Source of the DNA: Tribonema minus
Lineage: Eukaryota; Sar; Xanthophyceae; Tribonematales; Tribonemataceae
Assembly (NCBI GenBank): GCA_017506865.1
Contig: JAFCMP010000246.1
Coordinates: forward strand, 1 to 64,000
Length of the DNA: 64,000 bases
Reading direction: 5' to 3'
The notes below the pieces were generated by a model. That model was not told the DNA's origin and made no database searches. It saw only the letters and a program-made list of their open reading frames with translations. Numbering within the stretch: the first letter of the stretch is position 1; every line of letters begins with the position of its first letter. Positions 10,501 to 23,808 of this stretch are shown piece after piece. Position numbers and translations under genes: made by a program.

Positions 10501-13500
10501 TTCTGCAAGTCGTCATCGTTGAGAACCTGACCCTAGCCCGCCATCTAGGGCTTGGTTTCCTGCTGAGGCCCGAAGCGCCAACAGCCCCTACGGGCAGAAT
10601 CAGATGCAATTTACGCTCACCGCCTGCCCTCGTCGCCGGCGGGTCATTTACAACATTCATTTGCTGCAGCAGCGGCGACCACGGTTATTGGTGAGAGGCG
10701 CTTGCGGCTAACCATCCCTTGTCACCTAGAGCGCGTCTATTTTCTGATTTTTCATTCATGTGCACTAAAATCATGCATGGAATGGATGATGCTCAGCCGC
10801 AGCGCTTGCCAGCTCACATTGTCGGCGAAGTGGGTGCCGAGGCCGTAGCGGCACCACGGCTCCAGGCACATGAGCGCCTTGCAGATGGCGAGCTTGGCCT
10901 TGAGGCCGTACGAGCCGCGCCCCTTGAGCGCCAGCGCGCCCACCTGCGCGGCACGCAAGCAACGGCGCCGCAGCGCGATTCAGCGTGTACTACGACTATA
11001 CAAGACAAAAGCTTGGTGATTCAGCACTCTGCATGTACTTGGCACTTCTATCAGCGTCGCTGAAGCGCAGGAGCTGCGGTGCTCCGCGCTCGGCGCGTGA
11101 ACGCAAGGTTTCGGGTGCACGCTGCTGCTGCGCGTAGCAACCGCAGCAGCGATGCGTGCCGCGCGATCGAACGCGTACGTACGAAGGGAGGTGCTGACGC
11201 GCGCCGCCGCTTCCGCAACGCTCCTAGTCGACGCTGCGTTTCGCAAAGCAAGCTGTTCATTTGATTGCGTTGCAGCGCTTTCATGTACCTCAATCAGCAT
11301 ACCGCAAGAGTCGGGGGTGGCTGATGCATGAGCAGCTGAGCACGGGGGCCCCCTACTGAGATGCATATCATTGCCATTCAGAGCACGCATACGCGGTCAT
11401 GTGTTCTATCAATTCATACTATCATATTTCTCAGGGATATGGCGTCCTGCCCTCGCTCAGAAGCAGAAGCTGCCCCAGCAGTACCGGGCAACGGCAGCAC
11501 TGCATCGGGCCGCAGGAGCACAGCAGCGCGCTGAGCACTGGGTGGCGCCGAGCGCTGCCGCAACTTACAGTTGACGTGCCTGTCCTTGCACAAATACATA
11601 CCTGCCTCGCCTGCTTGTGCCTGCTGTCGTACAGAGGCAGCGCCGAGGGCCGAGTGGAGCCGAACGCTGCCGCACCTCAAACGTGACATGCCTATAACAC
11701 CACAGCGCTCAGCACTGAGTGCCAGCCGCGCGTGCCTGTTGCTCGAGTGCGCCTGCTCCCGCTTAAAGACGGAGCTGAGCACAGGGTGAGGCGAACGCTG
11801 ACGCACCTTGCGCTTGACGTGCGTGTCCTTGCACGAATGCCTGCCGCCCCCGCTAATGCTTAGAGTACCTCGTACAGAGACTGCGCTGGGCACTGGGTGA
11901 CGTCAAACGCTGCCGCACTTCGTCCGTGATGTGCCGGCTCCCTGGCACGTCTGCTCCTGCGTGGAGCCAGCGTTGAGCACTGAGCACGTCTGAGCGCTGA
12001 CGCACCTTGCCCGTGACGTGCCTATCTGTCCCTGCACGAATACATACACGCCTTGCCCACTCATGCCTGCCATCATACAAACGCAGCGCTGAGCACCGGG
12101 TACAGTTGAGCGCTGTCGCACCTTGCCCTTGACGTGCCTGTCCTTGTACGGGTGCTGCCACGCACGCCCACTCTCGCGCCTGCCTCGTACAGAAACTGCG
12201 CTGAGCACTGGCACGGCATTCGTGGCGAGCGCGCACACACCTGGCCCTAGTCGTGCCTGTCCTTGTACAAATACCCACCACCCTCGCCCCACTCATGCCT
12301 GCCATCATACAAAGACAGCGCTTAGCACTGGGTGCAGTTGAGCGCTGACGCACCTTGCCCTTGACGTGCCTGTCCTTGTACGGGTGCTGCCACGCCCACT
12401 CGAACTGCAGCGCGGCGCTCTTGCTGGGGAAGCCCGTCACGACGAGCGCCATCTGCCACGGCCGCTTCATGCGCGTCTGCAGCGCTCAGCAAGTTGGGGG
12501 GCAGCAGCGCTCAGGCTCAGATGCCAACAAAGAAACCAGAACCGTTTTGCCCGCGGTACAGAGCCGGGGACTGTCGAAGTATGAACAGTTCCTGCTTCTG
12601 TGACAATCATCTGGTAAGGGGGGGGGGGTTCAGACCCAGCAGTTTCATAGCGCGCGTCAGGCGTGTTCTCAGGGTATGTGCCTTACTTGATGGTTGCTTT
12701 CTACCGTATGACGATCGCATTCTACTTTTTGCACTAAGCGATGTTCTCTCTCGTAAGCCCAGCACGCGGAGTCCGACGATGCCTCTGAGCCTCCTCTGCT
12801 GCCTTCGCTCGTGCAATGCCTCACTTTCAACGGACGTTGCGAAGGGGACTGGCGGAGTGTCATTCATTTCTACATGGTGCGCCATCCGTCGTTCGAGCCA
12901 TGGCTAGAGCCGCGTCTGAATGTAAACACTGTTTGTGCGACAGCAGCGCGCCGGCTCAGATTGAGGGAGAGAGCGTTGCTGTCACGGTGCCTCGCACAGC
13001 ATTGAGGGCAACCCCCAAAGCGTAAACAGTTTTCACACGATGCACGATTCCGTTGCCTCAGTTCATCATTGACGAATTTGAAAGTGTGAGTGCTGCTTCT
13101 GCGGCGGCTGCGCTCAGCACCAGATGGGGGAGGAGCTGACCTCTTGTCCCATTGCCTCGGGCATCGCTGAGAAATACATCCCCAGCGACCTCAAATGCCC
13201 ATGATCTGGCGTCCGGTCACTACGGTCAATCATTGTTGCTTCTACATGTCAAACACTGCGTGTGGCAGAGCGTGATGATCAATGCAGCAATACCCTTGCA
13301 TTGGGGCGAGAAGAGTGCATGTGCGTTTGAGAATCAATTCGACGCAACTAGGTGCCTCTTTGTGTGTTCCTGCCCAGCAGGGAGCGCCACTGTCTCGGGT
13401 GCTTCTGTGCTCAATGCAGGCAGCGTGCTGTGCACGGCAGCACTGCCAATGACCATGATCCAGTTGATGGAATGCTGCTATATCAACAGCACTGACATAA

Positions 13501-14101
13501 ATGCACTTGCACGTCATGCAAGGTTTGTTTTTGAGCATGTTTTTCACAGCTCTGTGCGCTTGGTTGAAATCCTGACTTCACTAGTGGAATGCGACGAGAG
13601 CTCGAACCTTGGCAATAATCCTGCACCTCTGCTGCTGACACACCCTGCAGACGTGTCACTTTTTTGTGCTTGAACGACCACGACTGGCAAGCCTATTCCT
13701 CATCGCACAGACACCATACAATAATTGAGATCACCATTCAATCGGGCCCAACAGCTCACCCTGCGTGCGCCAGCTTTGATCTCCCCATTGTGCTGCCGGA
13801 TCCTCCTCTTAGGATGCACCGTAAACCCAATGTATGTGCTCATGCTGTTGCTGGGGTTCAGGCTGCGAAGCAGGTAGCAGAAGTAGTGCCTCCTGCTGTC
13901 AGCACCGCCTGCTTCACTGCCGCTGTCACCTTTGGCCCCCCGCTGCATCGAGCAAATGGAATGAAGCCTGCCAGTGCTGCCGAGAGCTCCGTTCCTCCGA
14001 TGCAGTGCCGCTTGCTTTACGAAGGCAGCTGCGTATGTACTGCGGTGCGCTGCTGCCAGAGCTGCTGTTGCTGCCAGCGCCGCACTCCAGCACAACAGCA
14101 T
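7535..14101 (-). CDS. SLX1: SLX1-type structure-specific endonuclease subunit
   Basis: Six exons, in transcript order: 14101-13760, 12476-12354, 10943-10818, 9491-9211, 8842-8518, 8101-7535, giving 587 residues with all phases compatible. Exon 1 has the GIY-YIG start (CYLLRSL...[17 protein letters not shown]). Exon 2 has [18 protein letters not shown], containing the catalytic glutamate. Exon 3 is the linker helix region ([17 protein letters not shown]). Exon 5 holds the C-terminal zinc-binding RING ([27 protein letters not shown]); the last pair is C-x4-C where the family usually has C-x2-C. The last exon is low complexity, basic and ends [14 protein letters not shown], with an acidic patch before a hydrophobic core that could be a SUMO-interaction motif. 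SLX1 with SLX4 cuts Holliday junctions and flaps in the nucleus. ATG at 13948 is an alternative start. The last-exon assignment is the least certain part. Confidence 0.9.
11515..12354 (-). repeat. Echo array of SLX1 exon 2 donor region
   Basis: Exon 2 ends with codons for YKDRHVKGK and the donor GTGCGTCAGCG. The following intron repeats this block, with plus-strand starts at about 12351 (exon), 12238, 12119, 12003, 11915, 11803, 11673 and 11561, a spacing of 88-130 bases. Each copy keeps a version of caccttgccc..gacgtgcctgtccttg plus the intron sequence after it. Copies become less similar away from the exon. Several retain a donor-like GT. Confidence 0.85.
13152..13673 (+). other. Unassigned 173-codon open frame inside SLX1 intron 1
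   Basis: Intron 1 of SLX1 (12477-13759) is less GC-rich than its surroundings and contains, on the opposite strand, an uninterrupted frame of 173 codons. It has no domain I recognise. It could be a chance frame, an intron-nested gene or a remnant. The other part of this intron (12477-13150) shows only a G10 run near 12620 and no coding signal. Confidence 0.2.
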
Positions 14102-14677
14102 TCATGTACTGGTGCTGGAAAGCGTGCCAGGCCAGCTAAATGTGCCAACGGTGGATCTTTCGGGGATCGCATCAAACTCTCGTGAAAGCTTTCATGAAGC
14201 GGTCCTATTTCGATCGTGCTGCCACGCGCGGCCGATGCAAGGCATTCGATGAGATAATAATAATAGCGGAAGTCATGACGACTGCAGTGCCTTTGAGATT
14301 GCCAGCGAGCCCTTCGTGCACAAGCAAGCGAGCCAGTAAGCAGCTCCTGCATTTGTTTCATGTACAGTAGATATTGTGTCAGATGTGACATCTGATATGT
14401 GCAGCCAAAATCACCCCATGAGATGGCACGCCACACTCCTCAGTGTCGCCTTCGTGGGCGACAACACCGACCGACAGTAGGTCTCATCGGAGTGCTCGAT
14501 TGTGTGCCCAAGATACAGCTTCAAAATTGTGCGGCACAAAGGCACTGTACACATGTATGCACAGCAGCGGCCGGCCATAGCTGACCACCATCCCCCCAAA
14601 CTATTCAGCCCTGATTTCTACACGCAGCCCATCACAGCATGGCCCGCAAGCACTCCGCTCCGCGGCACAACGCGACA
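14102..14677. other. Intergenic region SLX1 / GRAM-VASt
   Basis: The 576 bases upstream of SLX1 and downstream of the GRAM-VASt stop codon show no gene, repeat or RNA. The promoter of SLX1 must lie here. No TATA-like box stands out near 14101. Confidence 0.45.
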
Positions 14678-17600
14678 TCACGCCTGCCCGGAGGCGTCGC
14701 CCCCCACCGCGCGCCGCAGCAGCGCAAAGCGGTTGCGCAGGTACGCGTCCGTCACCTGCTGCGACAGGCGCTCGCGCACGTGCTGCGGCAGCGCGCACCG
14801 CGCCGCCCCTTGGCCCCCACCCCCCGCACCCCCCTCTGCCGCCTCCGCGCCGCCATGCTGCTGCTGCTGCTGCTGCTGCGCGACCTGCTGCTCGAACGCC
14901 GCCTCGAAGCCGCTCAGCACGCCGTCCACCTCCGCGCGCACGCCGTCGTAGCGCACAAACTCCAGCAGCAGCAGCGCCGCCGCCAGCGCCCACGGCAGCA
15001 CCACGCACAGGCACAGCGCCGCCGCCACCGACGCGCCGCCGCCGCCGTCGTGCCGCCGGCGTTTCGGCCTGCGCGCCGGCCCCGCCGCCGCCGCCGCTGC
15101 TGCCGGCGGCCCGCCTGCTGCGGCCGCGCCGCCGTGTCGATGCGCGCCGTCGTGCGCGGAGCGCCGCCGCACGGAGACGCGCGGGTGCACGGCGGCGTGG
15201 TGCGCGCCCCTGTGGTGCTGCTGCTGCCGCGCGCCCGCCGCGGCCTGCTCGGCGTGCCGCTGCTGCTGTCGGTGCCCGCAGAGGGAGGACAGGGGGAGGG
15301 GGGGAGTGAGCGACGGAACAGGGCGTCTGCGTGCACACAGGCCAAGAAGAGGGAGCGGGACACACCGACACAATGGGCAGGTATAAGACCAACCATGAGA
15401 TGTGAATCGCCTGTACAGGCGAGCCGTGGCAGCCCAGAAGCACCTACCTAACCTCAGCGCTTCTGGCTGCCACCTTCCTCGAGCAGCAGATACCAGTCTT
15501 GAGCGGCTACCTGTGCGTATGTGGCAGCCGCCGGCGTAACGCAAGTGCCCGCCAGTCGATTGTACTATCGCAGCGCGTCATTGAACACCCAGATGCCACG
15601 CAGTGAGCACCTCTACACGGCACCACATCCCTTGTGCCACATGTGCACTGCGCACCCAACAGCAGCGTCTCCCTGCGGCAGCTTGCGTACCTGCTCCTGC
15701 TGCTGCTGCTGCTGCTGCTGCTGGCTGAGCGCTGCTGCCTGCTGCTGCTGCGCGCGCTCCGTGCGCTCCGGGCTGCGCTCGCGGGCGCGTCCCTGCCGCT
15801 GCCGCTGCGGCGGCTGCGTGCTGCTGCCGCCGTCCTCACGAGCTGCCGCGGCGACGGCGGAAGCATGCGCGCCGCTGCCGCCGCCGTCGTGCTGCTGCTG
15901 CGGCAGCGCCGCCTTGGCCATCTCAAAGAACTTCTCCCACACTGCGACAGGCGTGGGCGGCAGGGTGGGGCGGATTAAGCCAGATGCAGCGCGCGCTCGT
16001 TGAGGGCAGGGAGGTGTTTGATGGCGGGTTGCCGTTGGATGCCAGGGCGCGCGCGTGCGCTGTGTGCGCCGTTCCGCGAGTGCAGCCGTTCTAATGTCGA
16101 AAAGGCCTTTTTCCAAGTGCGCCCTGATGCGCAGGACAATGATGCGATATCCGCACCACGTGCGGCAGCAGCAGTGGCCGCAGCGGCGTTACGAGATGTA
16201 GGGCAATGATATAGTGTCCATGTTTGAGCGAGCATCGCTAGGTTGCAACACTGCGCAGCACAAATGCGGGGCCCACAGACTCAACACCAGGGTCTGTGTA
16301 GAGGGTTAAGGCAAAGTACACGCGTGCAGGGAGCGCATCGATGCACAGGAGCTCCAATAAACAATCGAGGCAGATCGCCACCCTCGACTTTGGATGAGGG
16401 TTCAGCAGCAGCGGCGGTGCAGTGGCCGAAGTGAAGCGTTGAACGAGCGGGCGGATGCATAGCGGCGCAGGCGTGTCAAACACGCCGGCAGCAGCGCTGC
16501 CTCGCCCCAGCCCTACCCCTGTTGACATGCATGACATGCGCGCACAACGTCACAGATAAAGCGACGAGCGCGCTTTGCGAAGGCCTGCAATCGGCGGCCC
16601 CTACGTCGCAGTTGTAGTTGAAAAGCGCCTACTAGATGGGGCGGCGGGGGATGCCGGGGGGAGCTGCACAGCCAGCTGTTCGTGTTATGGCTACGTTGAC
16701 GCGCTGAAGAGCCAGCACCGCTTGTTCCTGCAACGAGCACCTGTTTTTTCAACGGGCACAAGTCCACGCCAACTTGACGACAGCGCAAGAGGTTTGGCAT
16801 TCGTCACGCGGCGCGCGCGCTCGCGTACCACGAGCACATATGGCGCGCCTAGCACACAGTGTGCGCCGAGCGTCGACACGAGCGACCTTTCTTTCAACAG
16901 ACTCACCTTCTCGACTCTGCTCGAGCGACTTCTGCTCAATAAAGCCGCGCACCATGGTGCTCTTGTGGAACTTGATCTCCATCACGACGTGCGCGTCGAG
17001 GCGCCCCGCGCCAGCGGGCCGCACGATGCACCTGCCAAGCGCCACAGGCATAGTGAGGGCGTGAGGTCAGGATGGTTCCACATCAGGTGGTACCGTATCA
17101 GGGCAGAGCAACAGTAGGTCTGTCGTCCTGAGATTCCGCTTAGGGTTAAGGACACATGCGGCACCGATGCACATCACTGCAGGCACGGGGGCTGGGGCGA
17201 GGCCGAACAGTGTTGGCATCAGGCAACACAACTCACGGAATGTGTGCACGATGCACCTGCACGTCACAGCCTTAGTTGAGGCGTGAGGTCAGCAATGTAC
17301 CGTCCGTACCAGGGCAGTGCGGCGCGAGGTCTGTTGTGCTAGGGCTAGGGGTAGGGTTAGGGGTACACGGGGCCGCACGATGCACCTGCGCGGCGCCGCA
17401 GGCACAGTTAGGGGCGTGAGGCCAGCAAGTACTTCTATCAGCGCAATGCGACGTGAGGTCTGTCGTCCTAGCGTTAGGGATAGGGAAAGGGATACAAGCG
17501 GCACTGATGCGCGCCGCTGCAGGCACGAAGGCGAGGCCGCACGATGCACCTGCATGCCGCAGGCATAGTTGCATAGGTCACGAGGTCAGCATGGCAGCGT

Positions 17601-20600
17601 CTGTACCAGGGCAGTGCGACATGAGGCCTGTTGTCCTGAACACACGGCACCAACGCACACTAGGGCTGCACGGTGCACCTGCACGCCGCGGCCATAGTCA
17701 GGGCGTGCGGTCAGCGTGGTACCGTATCAGGGCAGTACAACGTGAGGTCTGTCGTCCTAGAGGTAGGGCTAGGGATACATGGGGCCGCACGATGCACCTG
17801 CGGAGCGTCGCAGGCATAGTCAGGGCGCGAGGTCAGCGTGGTACCGCATCAGGGCAGTGCAACCGCTTGAAGAGATTGCACCTGGTCCTCAAGCCTGGGG
17901 GCCCAATTCAAGTACTGCTTGAAGTACTACTTGAAATGCGGCGCACCTGCCCTCTGTCGAGCTGGAAGTAGTTGCTCATGCAGAATGGGTCCCACTTAGA
18001 GTACAGGTTGAAGTAATACTTCAAGTGCGACACACCTGTCCTCAAGCTGGAAGTAGTCGCTCATGCATACGCTCCACTTGGAATACTGGTTGCAGTACTG
18101 GTTCAACGTGCTGATTGAAGTGTGAAGTACCAGTTGAAGTACTGATTGAAGTGCGACGCACCTGTCCTCGAGCTGAAAGTAGTCGCTCATGGGCACGCCC
18201 TCGAGGTACGTGGTCGTCTCCAGTATGAGGCCGTGCGCGCCGAAGTGTCGGCAGCGCTGCGCCTTGACGGTCCTGCACGTGGACGCCTTGCCCATGGACC
18301 CCCTGTACGGGTGGACGTATCTGGGGGGAAGGGGGGGGGGGGGGGGGGGGGGGTTGACGGAGGATCAGCGGAGCGCACAGCTCATCAGGGGTGCGGTGTA
18401 TGTTGGTACTGGGGGAATTGAAGTGTAGGTGACTGGGTGAGAGCTGCAGTTAAGGTTGCACTTCAAGAAGGCAACTGCAGAGGTCGAGGCGTTCAAGGCG
18501 GCACTTGAAGAAGGCAACTGCAGGGGTTGACGCATCCGAGTTGATGCAAAAATCGCACACATGCGCTGAAGGCTGCTGAAGTACTCAGGCGGTACTTGGA
18601 TGTACGCAACGTCACGACAGGAAACGCATCTGAATTGCTGACGTGCATCACGCATCAGGCGGCCCTTTAAAGGCAACTGCAGGGGTTGACGCACCTGAGT
18701 TCCCGCGTCCGAGAGCGGAGGGAGTCCCCCTCCCATGGCGTCGTCGACACCTCGGAGTCGCCCTGACCGGCAGCAGTAGCAACGGTGGCGTGACAAAGCT
18801 CAGGCGCTGTGATCGTTGCGCATCGCGCGGCCGCTTCTCGCGCAACGCTGCGCGTGAGCGACGCATGCAGTATAGCAAACGTGGGCAGCCGGAAGGCGTG
18901 CAGCGCCACGCGCAGTTCCGTACGCCGATCGGAGGGTACGCTGGCCGCGCGCAATGAGAACGGCACGGCGGAACGGCTGCAATCTGAAGGAGCAGCCAGC
19001 ACGACGGAACAGCCGTAAGTTGAAGGCTGCTCCTGCGCGCGTGGACACAGCTCGCAGTTCATGCTGCAGTCTTTGATGAGGTGCATCTGCTGCTGAGCAC
19101 TGAGCCATGCGGCATGCCCCATGGCGCCCCCCCCCCCATTCAGACGGGCATGCCCGCTCTTGAAGTCTACAACATCAGCTGCAGGAAATTCCGAGGTTGG
19201 CAGCAAGAGAACACGCACTGTGGATTTCGATAGGCCAGCCCTCAAGTTCTCGATGAGGAGGTACGCGCCAACATGCAACTGCTTCAGTGGGGCAAGGGGC
19301 GCAGAGCAAGTGTAACTGTGCCATTGGGGCATAATCTTTCTCATGCCAGCCACTAAGATTGCCTGTTTGAAACACAGCTACATGCACCCTGAGACACTCA
19401 TGCATCGTAAGCCTGACCCAGCGATAACACGTGCAACGAACTGCGCAACTCCTACCCCCCCCCTTCCCCCCCGCACAAATATCAAACCCTCAAACTTCAA
19501 TTCTCTGTGTGCTCCCGTGGCAGCGCTCACCTGCGCCGCGTGGAACCGCACGAGGCCGTGCGGCGCGTCGTCCGCCAGGAACAGCGCAAAGTACCGCGCC
19601 AGCGCCCCCTCCCCTTCCCCCTCCCCCTCCCCCCCTTCCGCGCACGTCAGCTCAACGTCCATCGCCACGGCCTTTCCGCCCCCATTAGCGCGCCCCCCCC
19701 CCTTCTCCAGCGCGCGCACCGCCGCCGCAAAGGCGTGGGGGGTGTCCCCCACAAGCTCCCCCCCCCTGGAGCTGCGGCGCCGCGCCTGAGCGCTGCTGCT
19801 AGGGGGGCTGTTGGGGGGGGCAATGTCGTCCGCCACAGGCGCTTCCCAGTCGCCAGACCCGGAGTCGTGCCTGCAGGTGCGCGCGGGGGCGTGGCAGTGA
19901 TGAGAGAAGGGGGGTTGTTGAGCATGGCACTTGCGCTGGCTCTTGATGACTTGTGCACGTGTCGAGGATCCGACTCGTCTTTCACACAGTAATAGGATAC
20001 TTGTGAAAGAGGTCGCGCCGCTGGGGGCGCGCTCTGCGTGGCGATGAAGCTTCAAGTGACACTCCTGCATTGAAGTTGGCATTGAAGTTGGCACGCCCCC
20101 GGCAGCCCTGGCGTGTGCTTCCGCGCGCCTCAGAAGCAAGGCAGTGCTCACCTGTCGAGCTCTTCGTCCGCCTCGGAGTCCACCTCGCCTGTTGCCGCGG
20201 GCGGTGACGCTCCTACTGCCAATACCTCGTCCTCCTGCACGCATCAGCAAACGCTCGATGTAAGACAATAAGGAGGCCTCGGTAAAAGAGCGGGCTGTGT
20301 TTGGTGGAGCAGCGTGCGTTGATCATAAGCGTGGTTTGTGGCTGGACGGCACACCTAACCCTAACCCTAAGTTTCAAGAGCGCCGCACTGCGCATCATAC
20401 TGATGGCCGTACGGAAAGCCTGCCTTGCTTGTAGTGCGGACGTCCATCTCTGTGTGTGCACGCATCGAGCACCCTCTTGAGGCACCACAACCTTACCAGT
20501 AGCAGTACACCCCCCCCGCCCTCAGCCCCCCCCCCCCCCAGTCACCGCTTTCGCCCCCGACCCCTTTGCCTACACTGATCCCCCCGAGCCCCTGCCTCGT

Positions 20601-23600
20601 GACCAGATCACGAGAAATTGGTCAACCACGCAGCAGCAGCAGCGCTCATCCACAATCAAATGCACAGCAGCTTCAGCGTCTCACCACCATCGCTATTGCC
20701 GGCTCCCCCTCCCCCGCCCCCTCCCGCCGCCCCTCAGAGCTTGACTCAGACCCCGACTCGTCCCCCTCCGGCGGCGCCTCGCGATAGTGCGAGGGGTCCA
20801 GCGGCGCGAGGCCGTGGTGCGCGCGGTGCGCGTTCTTTATGGCGCAGTACGCCTCCTCCCTGCGCACAGAACGATTTCCAGGGGAGGCGTTGGTGATGGC
20901 GCGGAAAGCCTTTCGCCCTGCGCGCTACGTGTGTCAAAGCAATGGCAATACAAATGGCTTGTGGCTCGCTCGTGGAAGGCGTTATTGATGGCGCAGTACG
21001 CCTCCTCCCTGTACGCGCACACGCCGTCAGCGGGAGTGCATTGGCAGTTAGCGTTGCGGGTGTGACAAAGCAGTTGCCGCGGAAGTGGGGCACGGCTCGC
21101 GCTTGTGGAAGGCGTTCTTGGTGGCGCAGTACGCCTCCTCCCTGCGCGCGCACATGCCGTTGACGAAATGCGGTCGACGAAACGCGTTAGCAGTCAGCGT
21201 AGCATCAGCGCAGCACACTGCTGCGGGACACTGCATCACAGGGGGGGGGCTCCCCGGGCCGAGGTTGTGCGTCAAGCATGTGCGTGCGCGTTCTTTATGG
21301 CGCAGCACTCCCTTCCCTGCGCACAGGCGTCAGAACGGGTACCACGGGGGGGGATTGGCGCCAAATTGCACTTCTCCTGCGCCGGGTGTGTCACAGCAAT
21401 TGCCACGGATATGGTGCGCGGCTCGCGCTTGTGGAAGGCGTTCTTTATGAAGCAATACGCCTCTTCCCTGCACGCGCACAGCCGTTGGAGGGAACGCAGC
21501 AGCAGTCAGCGTGGCATGCTGCTGCGGGACACTGCGTCACAAGGGAAGCTCCGCGTGCCGCCGCCTGCGCGTGCCATGCATATGCGTGTGCGTTCTGTGA
21601 GGCGCAGTATGTCTCCTCCCCGCACAAAGGCGGCGCGACAGGTGCCACAGGGGGCGACGGCGATGCCGCGGAACGCCGTCCTCCCCGCGCCAGGTGTCAG
21701 ACACGCCTGGCTAGCTCGTGGCAGGCGGCCCTTGCGGGGCAGTGCGCGTCCTCCCCTCGCTGAGGGAAGAGCCCGAGCGTTCAGCGCGCTGCCGTGAGGC
21801 AATGCGTCACATGGGGGCGGGCATGTATGACGGCTGCTCGTGCGCCTCCATGCGCGCGCGATCGGCGGACGAGGACGCGTCAAGCACCTGTCTCCATGTA
21901 CCGCTGCGGGCCGCCGTGCCAGCTCCAATCGCAAGAGGTGGCCCAGCGGGAGTCAAACGGCGGCGCAATGCAATCATGGCTGGACTGCGGGGCCAAGCCT
22001 GAAGCAAGCGTGAGGGTCCCCCAGCGCTGACCGCCATCCTAACTCAGAGAGCGTCCACTGTAAGGAATTGAGTTACCCCTCTGCTCGCTTGCAATGCATG
22101 AGCACTCTGAAGTTCTGAAGCGTGCATGATGTCCACACCATGTCGTATGTGTACACATGTACTACAGTGCCAGATGTGTAGTACACATGAAGTGTGTGTG
22201 TAGTGTGTGTATAATTATAAAAGTACTAGAACTACTGTACACACACACACACGTGCGGTACACACTCAAGCACATGCGTGTACTGCTTTCTGCAGCGCGA
22301 CTGCCCGCGCGCCTGTCCCAGAAGCTGCGGAAAACGTGCAGGTGCGCACTTTTTACTAGTTGTCGCTCGGGGCGCAAAAAAGCCCAGATGATTGATACCA
22401 GAGCTCATGGTACAGAGCCTACGTGTCATGTGACGATCCGGAAGCGTCTCAACGTATGTTCTGCTGTACACACGTGCGGTACACGTTGAAGAACGTGTGT
22501 ACTGCTCTCTGCAGCGCGCCGGCGCCCGCGCGCGCCTGTCCCAGAAGCTGCGGAAGATGGCTGTACAGTTGTGTGATGCAGGCGTCACCCAATGCATAAA
22601 TGCCCAGTGAGCAAGCCTGACGTGTGCTGTGGCAAGTATGTACACCTGCACACAAATGCGGTACCCATTACAGTACGCGTGTACCGCTCTCTGCAGCGCG
22701 CCCTCGCACCTGTCCCAGAAGCTGCGGAAGACGTACGCGCGCCGGCTGGTGGTGATGGCGATGGCGTTGGGGATGAACAGCGCCGTGGACGCGCGCGCGA
22801 CGCCGCGCACGTGCGTGAAGGGGATGCGGATGATCTGCGGAGAAAATGCGCCGCAAGAAAAAAAAAAAGTAATCAGCGCGTGCGCGTCAGGAATTGAACC
22901 CGTTACATTGTGCTCAAAACTCTGTATGATCTGCGCACGGGATGCGTCGCGAGTTACAACGGTCACCACACGCGTCAAGAATTGAACCCGGCACTCGTGC
23001 TCACGGTCAAAGACTCGGGACTCCATCGGTGGCAACGCGCAGCGCGGGCAGGCGTGTTTTGCGAAAGAGGGGCGCACATCCGCTCGTGGAACGGAAACGC
23101 CCATACAACCTGAACCCTAACCCTAATTCTAACCCTATCCCTAACCCTAGCACTGCATGACGGGACCTGTCTGCGGCCAGCGCAGCGCAATGAGCGATGG
23201 GCGGCGCGGTACTCGATGGACTGAACTGCGCGGTGCCAGCGGCAAGCGCAGCAGGGCAATGCCAGCTCGGTGGCTACACACTAATGCGGGAGGCGGCACA
23301 ATTTCCAGAAATCCCGACCGTTCTTCCAGCGCTCTGCCCGCCGACGAGAACAACACCATTCAATTGGCCGAACACAAGTCCTTGGTCGCCGCAATCACTA
23401 TGCGCTACACTCTGGAACAAAAACAAATTTTCGCGCGGGCGCCGGTTATTGGCACCGTTGGATGACCGCCGCCAACGGTGGCGGTAGCGTAGCCGGCATT
23501 GACAGCAGCAGCAGCGATAGCAGCAGCGGCGGCCGCGGCAGCAGCAGCGCCGCGGCAGCAGCGCGGTGGCAGCGGCAGCGCACCTTCTCAAAGCCAAAGA

Positions 23601-23771
23601 TGTTGCTGTAGAACAGCAGGTGCCCGGGCGTGATGTACAGGCGGCCGTGCATGAGTACGCGGCTCTGCACTGCGCAGCTGAAGTCCTGCTCCACGCTGCC
23701 GACCTCGTCTCCGAAGATCTGCCACACGACTTCGTCGCGGTTGTAGGGCTCCGCCAGCTGCGAACACGCAC

Positions 23772-23808
<37 letters not shown>

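Noticed and set aside
19378..20268. 296-codon minus-strand frame as a single gene
   Set aside because: Only 19531-19870 of it is coding: it is exon 6 of the GRAM-VASt gene, with intron read-through on both sides.
20840..21760. CRISPR-like array
   Set aside because: Units are 130-176 bases, diverged, contain coding sequence and lie in a eukaryotic intron. There are no short exact repeats with equal spacers.
21105..21797. 230-codon plus-strand frame
   Set aside because: It runs across the exon 4 echo copies in the wrong orientation. Its repetitive peptide reflects the repeat unit, not a protein family.
22885..22995. tRNA-like T-arm strings (gaattgaaccc, twice)
   Set aside because: On the minus strand they resemble the GGGTTCAATTC part of a tRNA, but no D-arm, anticodon stem or acceptor stem pairs around either copy. 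They are more likely part of an intron repeat.
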